NCBI GenBank assembly: GCA_017450945.1
Contig: JAFSSP010000011.1
Location: 1 to 32,810, forward strand
DNA length: 32,810 nucleotides
Origin: Clostridia bacterium
GTDB taxonomy: Bacteria > Bacillota > Clostridia > Oscillospirales > CAG-272
Direction: 5' to 3'
In this document: positions 1 to 7,472 of the stretch, piece after piece
How the letters are laid out: every line of letters starts with the position of its first letter
Position numbering within the stretch: position 1 is the stretch's first letter
Notes under the pieces: generated by a model
The model's input: the letters and a program-made list of their open reading frames with translations, nothing else
Database searches by the model: none
Told to the model about the DNA's origin: nothing
Translations under genes and position numbers: made by a program

Positions 1-19
1 AAATAAAACCAATTTTTAC

Positions 20-48
20 TTGACACAACTCTTCTCGTGTGTTATATT
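20..48 (+). promoter_or_regulatory. sigma-A promoter of the initiator tRNA gene
   Basis: A perfect -35 box TTGACA (20-25) and a -10 box TATATT (43-48) are separated by 17 bp. The tRNA starts 20 bp after the -10 box, as expected for a stable-RNA promoter. Confidence 0.85.
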
Positions 49-67
49 GTCTTACACACGAAGATAT

Positions 68-137
<70 letters not shown>

Positions 138-145
<8 letters not shown>

Positions 146-249
146 AAAAGCCAAGGCAGTCCGGTGGACTGCCTTGGCTTTTTGAATGCAGGAATGATCT
201 GTATTGCATGGCCGACGGGTTATGAGCCCGCGGGCGAATAACCCGGAGG
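138..249 (+). repeat. left copy of 112-bp direct repeat (attL-like)
   Basis: This segment recurs at 7167-7278 with one mismatch (G164 versus T7193). It begins with the last 8 nt of tRNA-fMet (CGCAACCA), contains the tRNA terminator hairpin, and ends in a stretch resembling the tRNA anticodon arm in both orientations. A direct repeat that starts inside a tRNA 3' end and flanks AT-rich cargo is typical of the ends of an integrated island. Confidence 0.8.
146..182 (+). terminator. rho-independent terminator of tRNA-fMet
   Basis: A 17-bp perfect stem (146-162 with 166-182) with a 3-nt loop GGT ends in TTTT and directly follows the CCA end of the tRNA. The same hairpin occurs at 7175-7211. Confidence 0.85.
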
Positions 250-390
250 TAGCGAGCAAAGCGAGCGGCCGAGCAGGAATGAATAACCGTCCGGGGGACG
301 GTTAGAACTGCGAGGTGACCGAGGCCGCTTTTGTCGCAACAAAAGCGGCAAGACCATGTGGTGGGCTCCCATCCCCGCAACCAAAAGATA
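250..390 (+). repeat. structured tRNA-tailed repeat unit, copy A
   Basis: Two hairpins are followed by a piece of tRNA 3' end. Hairpin one (284-304) has a 9-bp stem around GGG. Hairpin two (324-349) has an 11-bp stem around a CGCA loop. The tail (349-383) matches the 3' part of tRNA-fMet, including CCCATCCCCGCAACCA. A second unit at 7279-7392 has the same layout, the same CGCA loop and the same tail, but entirely different stem sequences that still pair. I know of no function for this element. Confidence 0.65.
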
Positions 391-772
391 CTCGCTTGAA
401 CCTTTCCGGTTCAAGCGGGTTTTCTTTTATGTCGCCGCCGTTTTTGCCGCTGGTGATCTCCGAGAGTTCTTTCTTTTTGAGGTGCTTCGTCTCCCTTTTG
501 TTCGTATTGTAAAGGATGATCACCTTGTCGTCAAACAGGATCGCGCGGTTAATAAACGAATTGAAAAACTCGTTTTTCTCTTCATCCCTTTGATACTTTT
601 TGTGCGCGAAATAGTTGAGGAACGCCTTGACGTCGCAAAGTTCCAGCGGCTTGACCTGCTTGGATTTTTCGATGACGATTTTTGCTTCAAGATCCTCCTG
701 CGCCGCCTCCAAGGTCAAGAGCTTTTCTTTCGTGCTTTTCGTGTAGATTCCGTTGATTGTATATCTTAAAAA
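302..772 (-). pseudogene. C-terminal remnant of a large serine recombinase
   Basis: The reverse strand from about 772 down encodes a reading frame that resembles the C-terminal end of large serine recombinases. A segment NGIYTKSTKEKLLTLE leads into a charged coiled coil, followed by FINRAILFDDKVIILYN, like the FINsVylyDDklvivfn block near the end of those enzymes. The catalytic resolvase domain, the recombinase domain and the start are missing: an in-frame stop lies just upstream (773-775). At its 3' end the frame runs on through repeat unit A to a stop at 302, so the natural C-terminus is also lost. It is a broken gene and probably a relic of what once moved the island. The similarity is judged from memory of the family. 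Confidence 0.7.
391..428 (+). terminator. rho-independent terminator after repeat unit A
   Basis: A 12-bp stem (391-402 with 408-419) with loop TTTCC is followed by TTTTCTTTT. It stands where a tRNA terminator would stand relative to the CCA-like end at 381-383. Confidence 0.75.
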
Positions 773-832
773 CTAAAGACATCCTTTTCAATTGCATCAA
801 TAATTTTATCTTGTAACACAAGAAGCAAAAAA

Positions 833-1912
833 TTAAAGCGCATCTACAATGGCGTGTATTCTTGATTCTATCTTTACAGGAGTATCTAGTTCCACACCAA
901 TATCTACAGATAAATCTGATGTAATGGCCTCTTTTTCTATATGATCTTTTTGTATATTGATTATTTTTCCAATATAAACACGGTCCCCTGTCTTATATAT
1001 TAAATAATCGTTAATTTTTATATTCTTATAACTATTATTAAAACACACAATATAATTATTAAAAACATTTATCGGTTTCTTGGTTTGGAATTTTTGGTTT
1101 TCAATCTTGCTATAACCAAGACTTTCTCTTATACAGATTCTGCAAAGGCAATCGCAAAAGACTTCAACAAAGGGAATGAGTCTATTATCGATCTCTTCGA
1201 GAGAAAGGCGATCTGAATTATTCCAACTATGAGCAACCGTGTTTCGTTGTTTAATCAATATTTCAATAGGTAAAAAAAGATCAGAAATATTATTTGTTCG
1301 TTTTAATTGAAATTCATGTTCATCCATAAATGATGGTATATAGTATCCTTTAAATATAGGCTCGTCCAGAATCTTGCTTTTTCCATCACATATTCCGAGA
1401 CTATTCATTATTTCGCATATTTCATCAACATGAATATTACCCGAATGAGCAAGTGCAAAAACTTTATTTATACAAGACAAGGTGTTCAGATTTAAAACTT
1501 GATTGTATTTTTCAATTTCTTTTTCAAATTCAAAATCGTATCCTTTATATCTCTGCGGCGATGATAAATAATCACCTATTTTTTCACGGTACTTTTTTTG
1601 CAAGCTTTGCGGAAGCTCTGAATGCTTTTTGTGATTTTCTAATACAATTTCAAGAAACACTCCCAAAATACTCGAAATATAGTTTTCAAAGCACCCATAC
1701 AAACTAATAATAATAGCATTGTTTACAATTTGAGAGTTTTTTGTCTCTTTTAAAGTTGACAAATAAAAGCTCTCTTCACCGTCAAACACTTTAGATTTAA
1801 TATTGCTTAAAAGGCGGCTTGAAATTGCACTCATACTCATTGTTTTCAAAAAGCTTTTAATTTCAAGTAAGTGATCCTGAAAAATTTTATATTCAATCAA
1901 CAGTCTTTTCAT
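833..1912 (-). CDS. HEPN-domain RNase-like protein (MAE_28990-like)
   Basis: A 359-residue, Lys/Asn/Ile-rich protein without membrane segments. The diagnostic feature is R223-NTVA-H228, the R-x4-H catalytic motif of HEPN ribonucleases, at the start of a helix after a mostly helical N-terminal part that includes CFENYISSI (about 74-82). The last 80 residues look like a small beta domain. HEPN proteins of this kind are known toxins or effectors in defence and toxin-antitoxin systems. Its start codon overlaps the stop of the upstream DUF262 gene by 4 bp (ATGA), so the two are translationally coupled and probably act together. Family assignment (MAE_28990 or RiboL-PSP-HEPN) is from memory. The target RNA is unknown. 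Base composition is far more AT-rich than the chromosomal genes to the right. Confidence 0.75.
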   Translation of the reverse strand: MKRLLIEYKIFQDHLLEIKSFLKTMSMSAISSRLLSNIKSKVFDGEESFYLSTLKETKNSQIVNNAIIISLYGCFENYISSILGVFLEIVLENHKKHSELPQSLQKKYREKIGDYLSSPQRYKGYDFEFEKEIEKYNQVLNLNTLSCINKVFALAHSGNIHVDEICEIMNSLGICDGKSKILDEPIFKGYYIPSFMDEHEFQLKRTNNISDLFLPIEILIKQRNTVAHSWNNSDRLSLEEIDNRLIPFVEVFCDCLCRICIRESLGYSKIENQKFQTKKPINVFNNYIVCFNNSYKNIKINDYLIYKTGDRVYIGKIINIQKDHIEKEAITSDLSVDIGVELDTPVKIESRIHAIVDAL

Positions 1913-3144
1913 AGTATTTCATTTTTGATAAATTCATAAAGTTTTTCCGTGCGCTTTATTATATCCGTTTTTGCTTGGTGCTTACCATCAAACAGCCTTT
2001 CATCTGCAATATTACCATCTTCTTGTTTATTACATTTTGTATAGAACGCTTTTAATTTATTAATATTGACATCACTGTTTGTAGAATCAAAGCAAATATC
2101 TTCGTTCGTTAGCGCCAACATCATCGGGTCATAAATCATACGAGACGGAGAAGACCATTTTTCAGTTTCCGAATTGTAGATTTTAAAAGCAAATAAACCA
2201 AATAAATCATTTGCTTTTTTTAGTGTTTTGGCAAACAAATTAGATAGATCATTCAATTGCTTCCCATTATATCGATTTAGAGCATACAAAGTATCGTCCA
2301 ACATACTTGATAGCGCATAATCAAAATCATTGATGTTTCTCATAGCAAAAAAACGCAAAACAAGTTCAACATCGTACATTCTCTTAAACAGCGCATTGCG
2401 ATCTAATTTGCGTCTTAAAGAATCATCATCGATTTGATCCTGTAAATCATAGTCTTCTTCATCTATTTCGGTTGATTTTGGAATTTCCCATAACGATTTG
2501 AACAAGACATTGTTAGATAATTTAATACACATGTCGTTTCCCGGACCATTATAAACCGCATTTCTTATTTCTTGGGGTAACAGTTTAACCCCACCAGTGT
2601 TTAAACGCTCAAAAACAAGCCGTCTGATTTTATCAGCCCTCTCAGCAGTTGTTGCAGATTCTTTTAGCAGGGTAACCACTTGAATCTGTCTACGGTCTAT
2701 CCCTTCTTTGACTTTTTCTGGGAGATCTTTATACTTTTTTCCGTCTAATTCTTCCCATTCTTCTAATCCGGACAAACGATACTTATTGTCATAAAAATCG
2801 ATAATGGCCGTTAACCGTTGTAATCCATCCATGACTTCATATTTGTCGTAATCATATTCATAAAGGAAAATAGGAGGGATAGGAATATTCACAATTAGAG
2901 ACTCTATTAACTTTGATCTTTTATTTGCATTCCACGTGATTCTCCGTTGGTAATCAGGTTGCAAATTGTAATTGCCTTGTTTGAAAATTTCTTTTATTAT
3001 GGAGACTTTGTAAGAACCGGTCTCTGTAACTACTCTTGAATATCCTTGTTCATATTTTGCATTGATATCAAATTGGGATTTATTCATTTCTTGGCTAATC
3101 CTTTTAATTGTATTTACTTCAAAATCGTATTTCTTAATATTCAT
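1909..3144 (-). CDS. DUF262 (GmrS/ParB-like nuclease fold) protein
   Basis: A 411-residue protein with the DUF262 signature: P63-DYQRRITW (about 63-71), D106-GLQR, and FERLNTGGVKLLPQEIR (about 178-194). DUF262 has a ParB/sulfiredoxin-like fold that binds and hydrolyses nucleotides. It is found in the modification-dependent restriction enzyme GmrSD and in several phage-defence systems. No DUF1524 HNH domain follows, so cleavage may be left to the HEPN partner encoded immediately downstream with a 4-bp overlap. The start is supported by GGAAG about 8 nt upstream. AT-rich, like the rest of the island. Function as a two-gene defence module is an inference. Confidence 0.8.
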   Translation of the reverse strand: MNIKKYDFEVNTIKRISQEMNKSQFDINAKYEQGYSRVVTETGSYKVSIIKEIFKQGNYNLQPDYQRRITWNANKRSKLIESLIVNIPIPPIFLYEYDYDKYEVMDGLQRLTAIIDFYDNKYRLSGLEEWEELDGKKYKDLPEKVKEGIDRRQIQVVTLLKESATTAERADKIRRLVFERLNTGGVKLLPQEIRNAVYNGPGNDMCIKLSNNVLFKSLWEIPKSTEIDEEDYDLQDQIDDDSLRRKLDRNALFKRMYDVELVLRFFAMRNINDFDYALSSMLDDTLYALNRYNGKQLNDLSNLFAKTLKKANDLFGLFAFKIYNSETEKWSSPSRMIYDPMMLALTNEDICFDSTNSDVNINKLKAFYTKCNKQEDGNIADERLFDGKHQAKTDIIKRTEKLYEFIKNEIL

Positions 3145-3199
3145 TATGCATCTTCCTTTCGGTTTTATGTGTTTGTTGCTTTCTACATTTTATTATGGG

Positions 3200-3227
3200 C
3201 ATATATCTTTATTTGCATCAGTTTCAA
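3200..3227 (-). promoter_or_regulatory. possible promoter of the DUF262-HEPN pair
   Basis: On the minus strand TTGAAA (3222-3227) and TATATG (3200-3205) are 16 bp apart, about 55 bp before the DUF262 start. Neither box is perfect and the region is AT-rich, so chance is possible. Confidence 0.35.
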
Positions 3228-3307
3228 TGTGTTCAGATGAACATGCCCCTTTTCTTGATTAAAACAATCAGATATTCTCATTTTTCTCTCCGTTACTTAT
3301 CATAAAA

Positions 3308-5446
3308 TCAAATAGTTTCAATTCCTATTGATCGCAAATATTCATACGTCCCATCGTAAAACTTCGGCAATCTTGTACTATCTTCCCAGAAACCGCTCGA
3401 AGTTTTGTTTGCATTTCCCTCGGGAACACAAATCACCATTCCGGCGCGAGCGCGGGTAAGCAGGACGCGATAAGCGTTGAGCATATACTTCATTTGTTCC
3501 TGCTGACTATCAGTATTGCCCAAAATTTCGTTCCATTTGGTATTTCCATTAAACCGATAATAACGCCATTCGCCGTTTTCATAACGCATATCGGCATCCC
3601 ATAAGACGCAAGTATAATCAAGTTCCAGTCCCTGAACCTGAATTTCCGTAGCGGCATCTTCCAAATAGTTAGACGATCTCGTATCAATTTTATCTTCAAG
3701 AAACCAATGGACAGCGTTTTCGTCGCCGGATGGCAAAATGTGTACCGCCAACGGTTTGTAGCGTGCAGACTCTTTTGTGACCAAAACGCCCGTTCGCTCT
3801 GTGCCCCTCACCTTGCTGTGAAGCCACTTGCGCGCTTTTTCCATATCTCTCGTTAACACAATGGGGTATTTATCCTTGATCTCGGCATACAACGTTTTGG
3901 CATTATCGTCAAAAGACAAAAGCGCATGTATGAAAGCCGACAACTTTTCAGCACGATATGAGCGCAGAGAAACACCCAAGTGCAAATCCTCTGAATAGGT
4001 AACGTTTTTGTTATCCTTCAAAAGATCGTTAATCTTGCCTTCGGCATATTCCGTTTCGGTCAGCTTCGGAGAAATGTAAACCTTCCAGTGCGTGAATTTC
4101 TCATTGATTGCTCGAATCCACTCAGAGATACCGGCTTCGCCGGTGTTGATTTCTTGCCCACCGCCGACAAGGCAGATAATCGTAGCCCAGTCTTCGCGCT
4201 GGTCAAGCGACCAGATCAGAAATGCCGCTTCGGAAACCGGGAAGTTTGGCACTTTTAGTTTGTTGCCGTAGGTTCCGCCTCGTTTGAGGTAATCGGCAAG
4301 GCGCTTATGTGTCCACGAACGTTGTGCTTCATCAAAAATTGCAACGTGTTCAACCTCGCCGAAACCGGCTTGCTCCATTTTTACAGCTTTTGTTGGATCA
4401 ATCTCAAGAATGCCATTTTCTACGGGATTTTTGATTTTTGCAAGCATATTGTCACGGTAACGGTGAATCATCTGGATCGATTTGCTCACCTCACGGCGAG
4501 AATCGGTCATTTTCTTTTTCTCACCTTCTTCTCGGCAACGCTTATAGTTATCCTGTGCAAGGGCTTCGGTCAATACTGCGACAAGCGGACCGTTGCCGGA
4601 TAGATAAACGGCTCCCTCGTCTTTTACCGGTTCGTTTTGTCCTTGATAGGTTTGCCGAATTGCAACGTCAAGGCCGACAAGTGTTTTACCGGCACCGGGA
4701 ACGCCTGTGACAAAACAGACACTCTTTTGTTGCTTTTCCTTGCTTTGCTTGATTACATCCAAAATATAAGCGATTGTTCGGTCGGTTGAAACTTTGTCTG
4801 CCTCGTGCCGCGTAATATTTTCGACAGAATGATTCTCATATAGTGATCTCGCGGCTTCAATAATGGTTGGGGTCGGTGCATATGGGCTGATTACCCAATT
4901 CAGATCAACCGGCGATTCATTTGGAAATCTGTTCAAAACAGCAGTGACCAAACTAAAGATACCGGACTCTCCTGTGACTAACGGATTGGTGACCCGGTCG
5001 TCATAGACAGACATCTTGATATCGGACGATGCCCACTTGTAGTTTGTAGCAATAAGGATTGGAACAATCACTTTGTTTTGGCTGAATCTATGGAAGTTCT
5101 TCAAATCCAACGCATAGTCAAGAACTTGATCGACGTCAGCTTCTAATATGTGAGACTCTCCAACCTTAAATTCGAGGCAAAATACGATCCCTTTGTAGAG
5201 CAGAACTACGTCAATCCGTTTGCCCAGACGGGGAATATCATATTCGAAGATGATACGGCCATTCTTGTCAGAAAATCTCGACAAAGTGTCTTTCATTGCC
5301 GAGATTTCGCCTTTCCACGCCTCTCTAGTTGTGGTTTTGGCATCGCCATGATAACGGTCGCATAACTTCCCCAGAATGGATACCTCGGCCTCACTCAAAA
5401 AATCTATTAAATTATTGTCATATAAGCACCGGGGACTATTGCTCAT
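3308..5446 (-). CDS. PD-(D/E)XK nuclease fused to DUF2075 (Schlafen-type) helicase
   Basis: 712 residues from an ATG with GGAG 9 nt upstream. The reading frame extends 24 codons further up, but that would overlap hipT. The N-terminal part has a restriction-nuclease-like core, with D79 in RIDVVLLYKG followed by E92-F-K94 (the D...ExK pattern). The helicase part has Walker A GVPGAGKT (about 248-255), Walker B DEAQ (about 372-375) and a motif VI-like NAYRVLLTRARAGM near the C-terminus, as in the DUF2075/SLFN group-3 helicase family. Such nuclease-helicase fusions are common in defence islands, so nucleic-acid cleavage during phage infection is a fair inference. The gene starts 43 bp after hipT and is probably transcribed with hipBST. 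Confidence 0.8.
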   Translation of the reverse strand: MSNSPRCLYDNNLIDFLSEAEVSILGKLCDRYHGDAKTTTREAWKGEISAMKDTLSRFSDKNGRIIFEYDIPRLGKRIDVVLLYKGIVFCLEFKVGESHILEADVDQVLDYALDLKNFHRFSQNKVIVPILIATNYKWASSDIKMSVYDDRVTNPLVTGESGIFSLVTAVLNRFPNESPVDLNWVISPYAPTPTIIEAARSLYENHSVENITRHEADKVSTDRTIAYILDVIKQSKEKQQKSVCFVTGVPGAGKTLVGLDVAIRQTYQGQNEPVKDEGAVYLSGNGPLVAVLTEALAQDNYKRCREEGEKKKMTDSRREVSKSIQMIHRYRDNMLAKIKNPVENGILEIDPTKAVKMEQAGFGEVEHVAIFDEAQRSWTHKRLADYLKRGGTYGNKLKVPNFPVSEAAFLIWSLDQREDWATIICLVGGGQEINTGEAGISEWIRAINEKFTHWKVYISPKLTETEYAEGKINDLLKDNKNVTYSEDLHLGVSLRSYRAEKLSAFIHALLSFDDNAKTLYAEIKDKYPIVLTRDMEKARKWLHSKVRGTERTGVLVTKESARYKPLAVHILPSGDENAVHWFLEDKIDTRSSNYLEDAATEIQVQGLELDYTCVLWDADMRYENGEWRYYRFNGNTKWNEILGNTDSQQEQMKYMLNAYRVLLTRARAGMVICVPEGNANKTSSGFWEDSTRLPKFYDGTYEYLRSIGIETI

Positions 5447-5489
5447 TATACTAAACTCCTTCGAAAAAAATCTTTTGCAATAACGCTTA

Positions 5490-6437
5490 CTAATCCAAGA
5501 TCCTGCACCGCATCTCAATCAGCTCCGAAAGCCGTTCTTTTAAGTTCTGCGACAACAGTGACTCTTCGCACATCTTTTGGTAGATTGGCTTGAGCGACAC
5601 AATTTTTGCAATCATTTTCTCTGCTGACGCTTTTGGAATCTCGCATTCTTCTGCAAAGACGAAAAAGTCTTTTTTGCGAATGTTGGCTTTCTTTCCATTC
5701 ATAGCAAGGGCAAATTCCTCGGTGTCCTCCGGCATAATGACATTGACCGGTAGCAGATCATATGCCGGCGATAGCACATAAATGCCGCTTGCCGCATGCG
5801 TTTCGATGAGCGAGAAGTTTTTGAGATGCATATCCGAATTGCCGACGACAAAGGAGAAAACAAGCCGCAAAAACAGTTCGGTCATATCCAACTTTGCCTG
5901 TGCGGAATACCGTGCGATTACTTTTGCACAACGCTCATATGAACCCTTATATTTATCCTGCGTCAAGCGTAGATCGAGCTGACAAAAATCTTCCATAGCA
6001 AGCATTTGAAGACTATTTCTATCAATGACTCGATCGACTCGTTTGGTTATATAGGCGAATTTGTTGTCGCTTTTGATGAGCGCGTGTGGCACCGTCGAGA
6101 TGCCAGTCGCGTCCGCCATAGTCATGACCAGTTGTTCGGCTTCCGGCAGACATTCAAATTCGGACACCTGCGGTTTCAGAATATATCCGGTTGGATAATT
6201 GACAAGCGTTAAGCGAGGTGTGTTACCATCCGAGTGCAAATGGAGCGACAACTTTTTTTGAACGCCGGGCACAGTGATTCCTTTGTTGGTGTTTTCTTTT
6301 GCGATCTCCTCTAATGTATGATCGTCAATTTCGATTTGCGGAATGGTGCTTGTCCCAAAAAAATGTTTGACGCAGGCTTGATGCCATCCGTTTATATCAT
6401 TTTTTCTTAAAGGTTTGCCACAGCAATAACAGTTCAT
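5490..6437 (-). CDS. hipT: HipT-type serine/threonine kinase toxin (HipA core without N-subdomain 1)
   Basis: A 315-residue HipA-family kinase. It opens with a small Cys-rich segment (CYCC near 3-6, then H and C near 19-22), often seen in short HipA proteins. Next come the glycine loop PGVQKKLS (57-64), the nucleotide-binding YILKP, the catalytic GNSDMHLKN and the metal-binding PAYDLLP. The domain that forms the N-terminus of full-length HipA is absent and is encoded by the gene just upstream, so the arrangement matches the three-gene HipBST systems first described in enteropathogenic E. coli. Known members phosphorylate aminoacyl-tRNA synthetases (HipA GltX, HipT TrpS); the target here is unknown. 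The start overlaps the hipS stop by 4 bp. Confidence 0.85.
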   Translation of the reverse strand: MNCYCCGKPLRKNDINGWHQACVKHFFGTSTIPQIEIDDHTLEEIAKENTNKGITVPGVQKKLSLHLHSDGNTPRLTLVNYPTGYILKPQVSEFECLPEAEQLVMTMADATGISTVPHALIKSDNKFAYITKRVDRVIDRNSLQMLAMEDFCQLDLRLTQDKYKGSYERCAKVIARYSAQAKLDMTELFLRLVFSFVVGNSDMHLKNFSLIETHAASGIYVLSPAYDLLPVNVIMPEDTEEFALAMNGKKANIRKKDFFVFAEECEIPKASAEKMIAKIVSLKPIYQKMCEESLLSQNLKERLSELIEMRCRILD

Positions 6438-6766
6438 TTCCTTTCCTCCGCTATGCTCACGTTTCCAATACCGTCTTTACAAGCAACGAGCAAAAGTCCA
6501 AAGCGATCCTTCGTGTCGATTTTCCAGTTCCGACTCACAACGTTGAGAAGCCATCCTTCCGGAATCAGACCGTCAAAGAATGGAAACAGCGTTCCGGATG
6601 TGTAAGGTGTGCTTGCAAGCGGAAGCGTCAAGGATACAGCGGACGCAGTTTCGGATTTTAGATACTCCTCATCATAGGCAAACAGATAGCCTGAATCGGT
6701 TTCAGAAAGAATACCGGCAAAAACATTCCGCACATACACGTATGCCTTTCTAAATGCGTCCATCAT
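6434..6766 (-). CDS. hipS: HipS-like antitoxin (HipA N-subdomain 1)
   Basis: A 110-residue protein equal to the N-terminal couple_hipA subdomain, with the family pattern LTLPLAS...GTLFPFFDGLIPEGWLL. In HipBST systems this separate subunit, not HipB, neutralises the kinase; I infer the same here. Two ATGs stand in tandem (6766 and 6763). The first overlaps the hipB stop in ATGA, and the stop overlaps the hipT start by 4 bp, so the three genes are translationally coupled. Confidence 0.85.
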   Translation of the reverse strand: MMDAFRKAYVYVRNVFAGILSETDSGYLFAYDEEYLKSETASAVSLTLPLASTPYTSGTLFPFFDGLIPEGWLLNVVSRNWKIDTKDRFGLLLVACKDGIGNVSIAEERK

Positions 6767-6966
6767 TTATCTTCCTTTCTTCCCGGGACGGCGGTAGCAC
6801 CAAACATTTCAAGGGCAACATTAACCTTATCCATACGCACGGTTTCTTTGCCCTGTTCTAGATCACGAATAAAGCGCAGTCCCAATCCAGAACGCATAGC
6901 AAACTCTTCTTGCGTAAGACCGGCTTCTTTTCTGCTTTTTTTCACAAATTCTGCAATTGGATTCAT
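6763..6966 (-). CDS. hipB: HipB-type XRE-family HTH antitoxin/repressor
   Basis: A 67-residue one-domain Cro/C1-type HTH protein: KSRKEAGLTQEEFAMRSG, then LRFIRDLEQGKETVRMDKV, with a short tail. I chose the ATG at 6966 because AGGAG lies about 11 nt upstream; a TTG at 6975 would add three residues but leave only 2 nt to that site. It is the first gene of hipBST, and three near-identical palindromes lie over and upstream of its promoter, so it very probably represses its own operon. Confidence 0.88.
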   Translation of the reverse strand: MNPIAEFVKKSRKEAGLTQEEFAMRSGLGLRFIRDLEQGKETVRMDKVNVALEMFGATAVPGRKEDK

Positions 6967-6999
6967 AAAACTCAACGCTCCTAATCAATTTTCACCACT

Positions 7000-7028
7000 A
7001 TTATATACCCTTTAAGGTATAAAGTCAA
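7000..7028 (-). promoter_or_regulatory. hipBST promoter
   Basis: On the minus strand TTGACT (7023-7028) and a perfect TATAAT (7000-7005) are separated by 17 bp. Operator site 1 (7004-7021) fills the spacer, so bound HipB would block RNA polymerase directly. Confidence 0.85.
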
Positions 7029-7103
7029 GAGTATATTTGAAAAAATATACCTTTACGGGTATATTTCTGTCGACGTCTGTGAATATATACCTTATCGGGT
7101 ATA
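7004..7103. promoter_or_regulatory. three HipB operator palindromes
   Basis: Three copies of TATACC-N6-GGTATA lie at 7004-7021, 7046-7063 and 7086-7103. Their centres are 42 and 40 bp apart, about four helical turns, so dimers would sit on the same face of the DNA. The pattern resembles the E. coli HipB operator (TATCC-N8-GGATA, from memory). Binding is inferred. Confidence 0.85.
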
Positions 7104-7166
7104 ATCAAAAAAACAAGTTTAGATAAAATCAAAACTCAATTACAAGTTCAATCAATGTCGTAAAAA

Positions 7167-7278
7167 CGCAACCAAAAAGCCAAGGCAGTCCGTTGGACTG
7201 CCTTGGCTTTTTGAATGCAGGAATGATCTGTATTGCATGGCCGACGGGTTATGAGCCCGCGGGCGAATAACCCGGAGG
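7167..7278 (+). repeat. right copy of 112-bp direct repeat (attR-like)
   Basis: Matches 138-249 with a single mismatch. Only the last 8 nt of the tRNA (CGCAACCA) are present here, preceded by unrelated AT-rich sequence. Composition changes from AT-rich to GC-rich across this repeat, so it marks the right end of the island. Confidence 0.8.
7175..7211 (+). terminator. hairpin copy of the tRNA-fMet terminator
   Basis: The same 17-bp stem as at 146-182, here with loop GTT. It faces the hipBST regulatory region and could work in both directions because A and T runs flank it. Confidence 0.6.
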
Positions 7279-7392
7279 GTGAGGCGGTAGTGAATGACAG
7301 TCAGGGGGACTGTCAGAGCCGCCGAACAGACCGCAGCATTTTCTCCGCAGAGAAAATGCAAGACCATGTGGTGGGCTCCCATCCCCGCAACC
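7279..7392 (+). repeat. structured tRNA-tailed repeat unit, copy B
   Basis: Same architecture as 250-390. Hairpin one (7295-7315) has an 8-bp stem with loop AGGGG. Hairpin two (7336-7359) has a 10-bp stem with the identical CGCA loop. Then comes the same tRNA-like tail ending CATCCCCGCAACCA (to 7392). Stem bases differ from copy A at nearly every position but remain complementary. An outer pairing GGCGG (about 7284-7288) with CCGCC (about 7319-7323) may enclose hairpin one. Confidence 0.65.
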
Positions 7393-7436
7393 AAACAGAA
7401 CAGGCAGTGCATTTTCACTGCCTGTTCTGTTTGGTT
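7389..7436. terminator. 21-bp hairpin after repeat unit B
   Basis: The arms 7389-7409 and 7416-7436 pair over 21 bp around a 6-nt loop. It ends with TTTGGTT rather than a clean T run. It lies 37 bp beyond the stop of the flavoprotein gene on the minus strand, so it may terminate that gene as well. Confidence 0.55.
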
Positions 7437-7472
7437 GTGAGTGATGTGTAAATTCCCTATTGTCATGCGCAT

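Noticed and set aside
356-769. Plus-strand frame near the left repeat
   Set aside because: Antisense to the recombinase remnant and runs through a terminator hairpin; no family resemblance.
5447-5518. Upstream start for the nuclease-helicase (24 extra codons)
   Set aside because: It would overlap hipT and has no ribosome site, while the ATG at 5446 has GGAG at good spacing.
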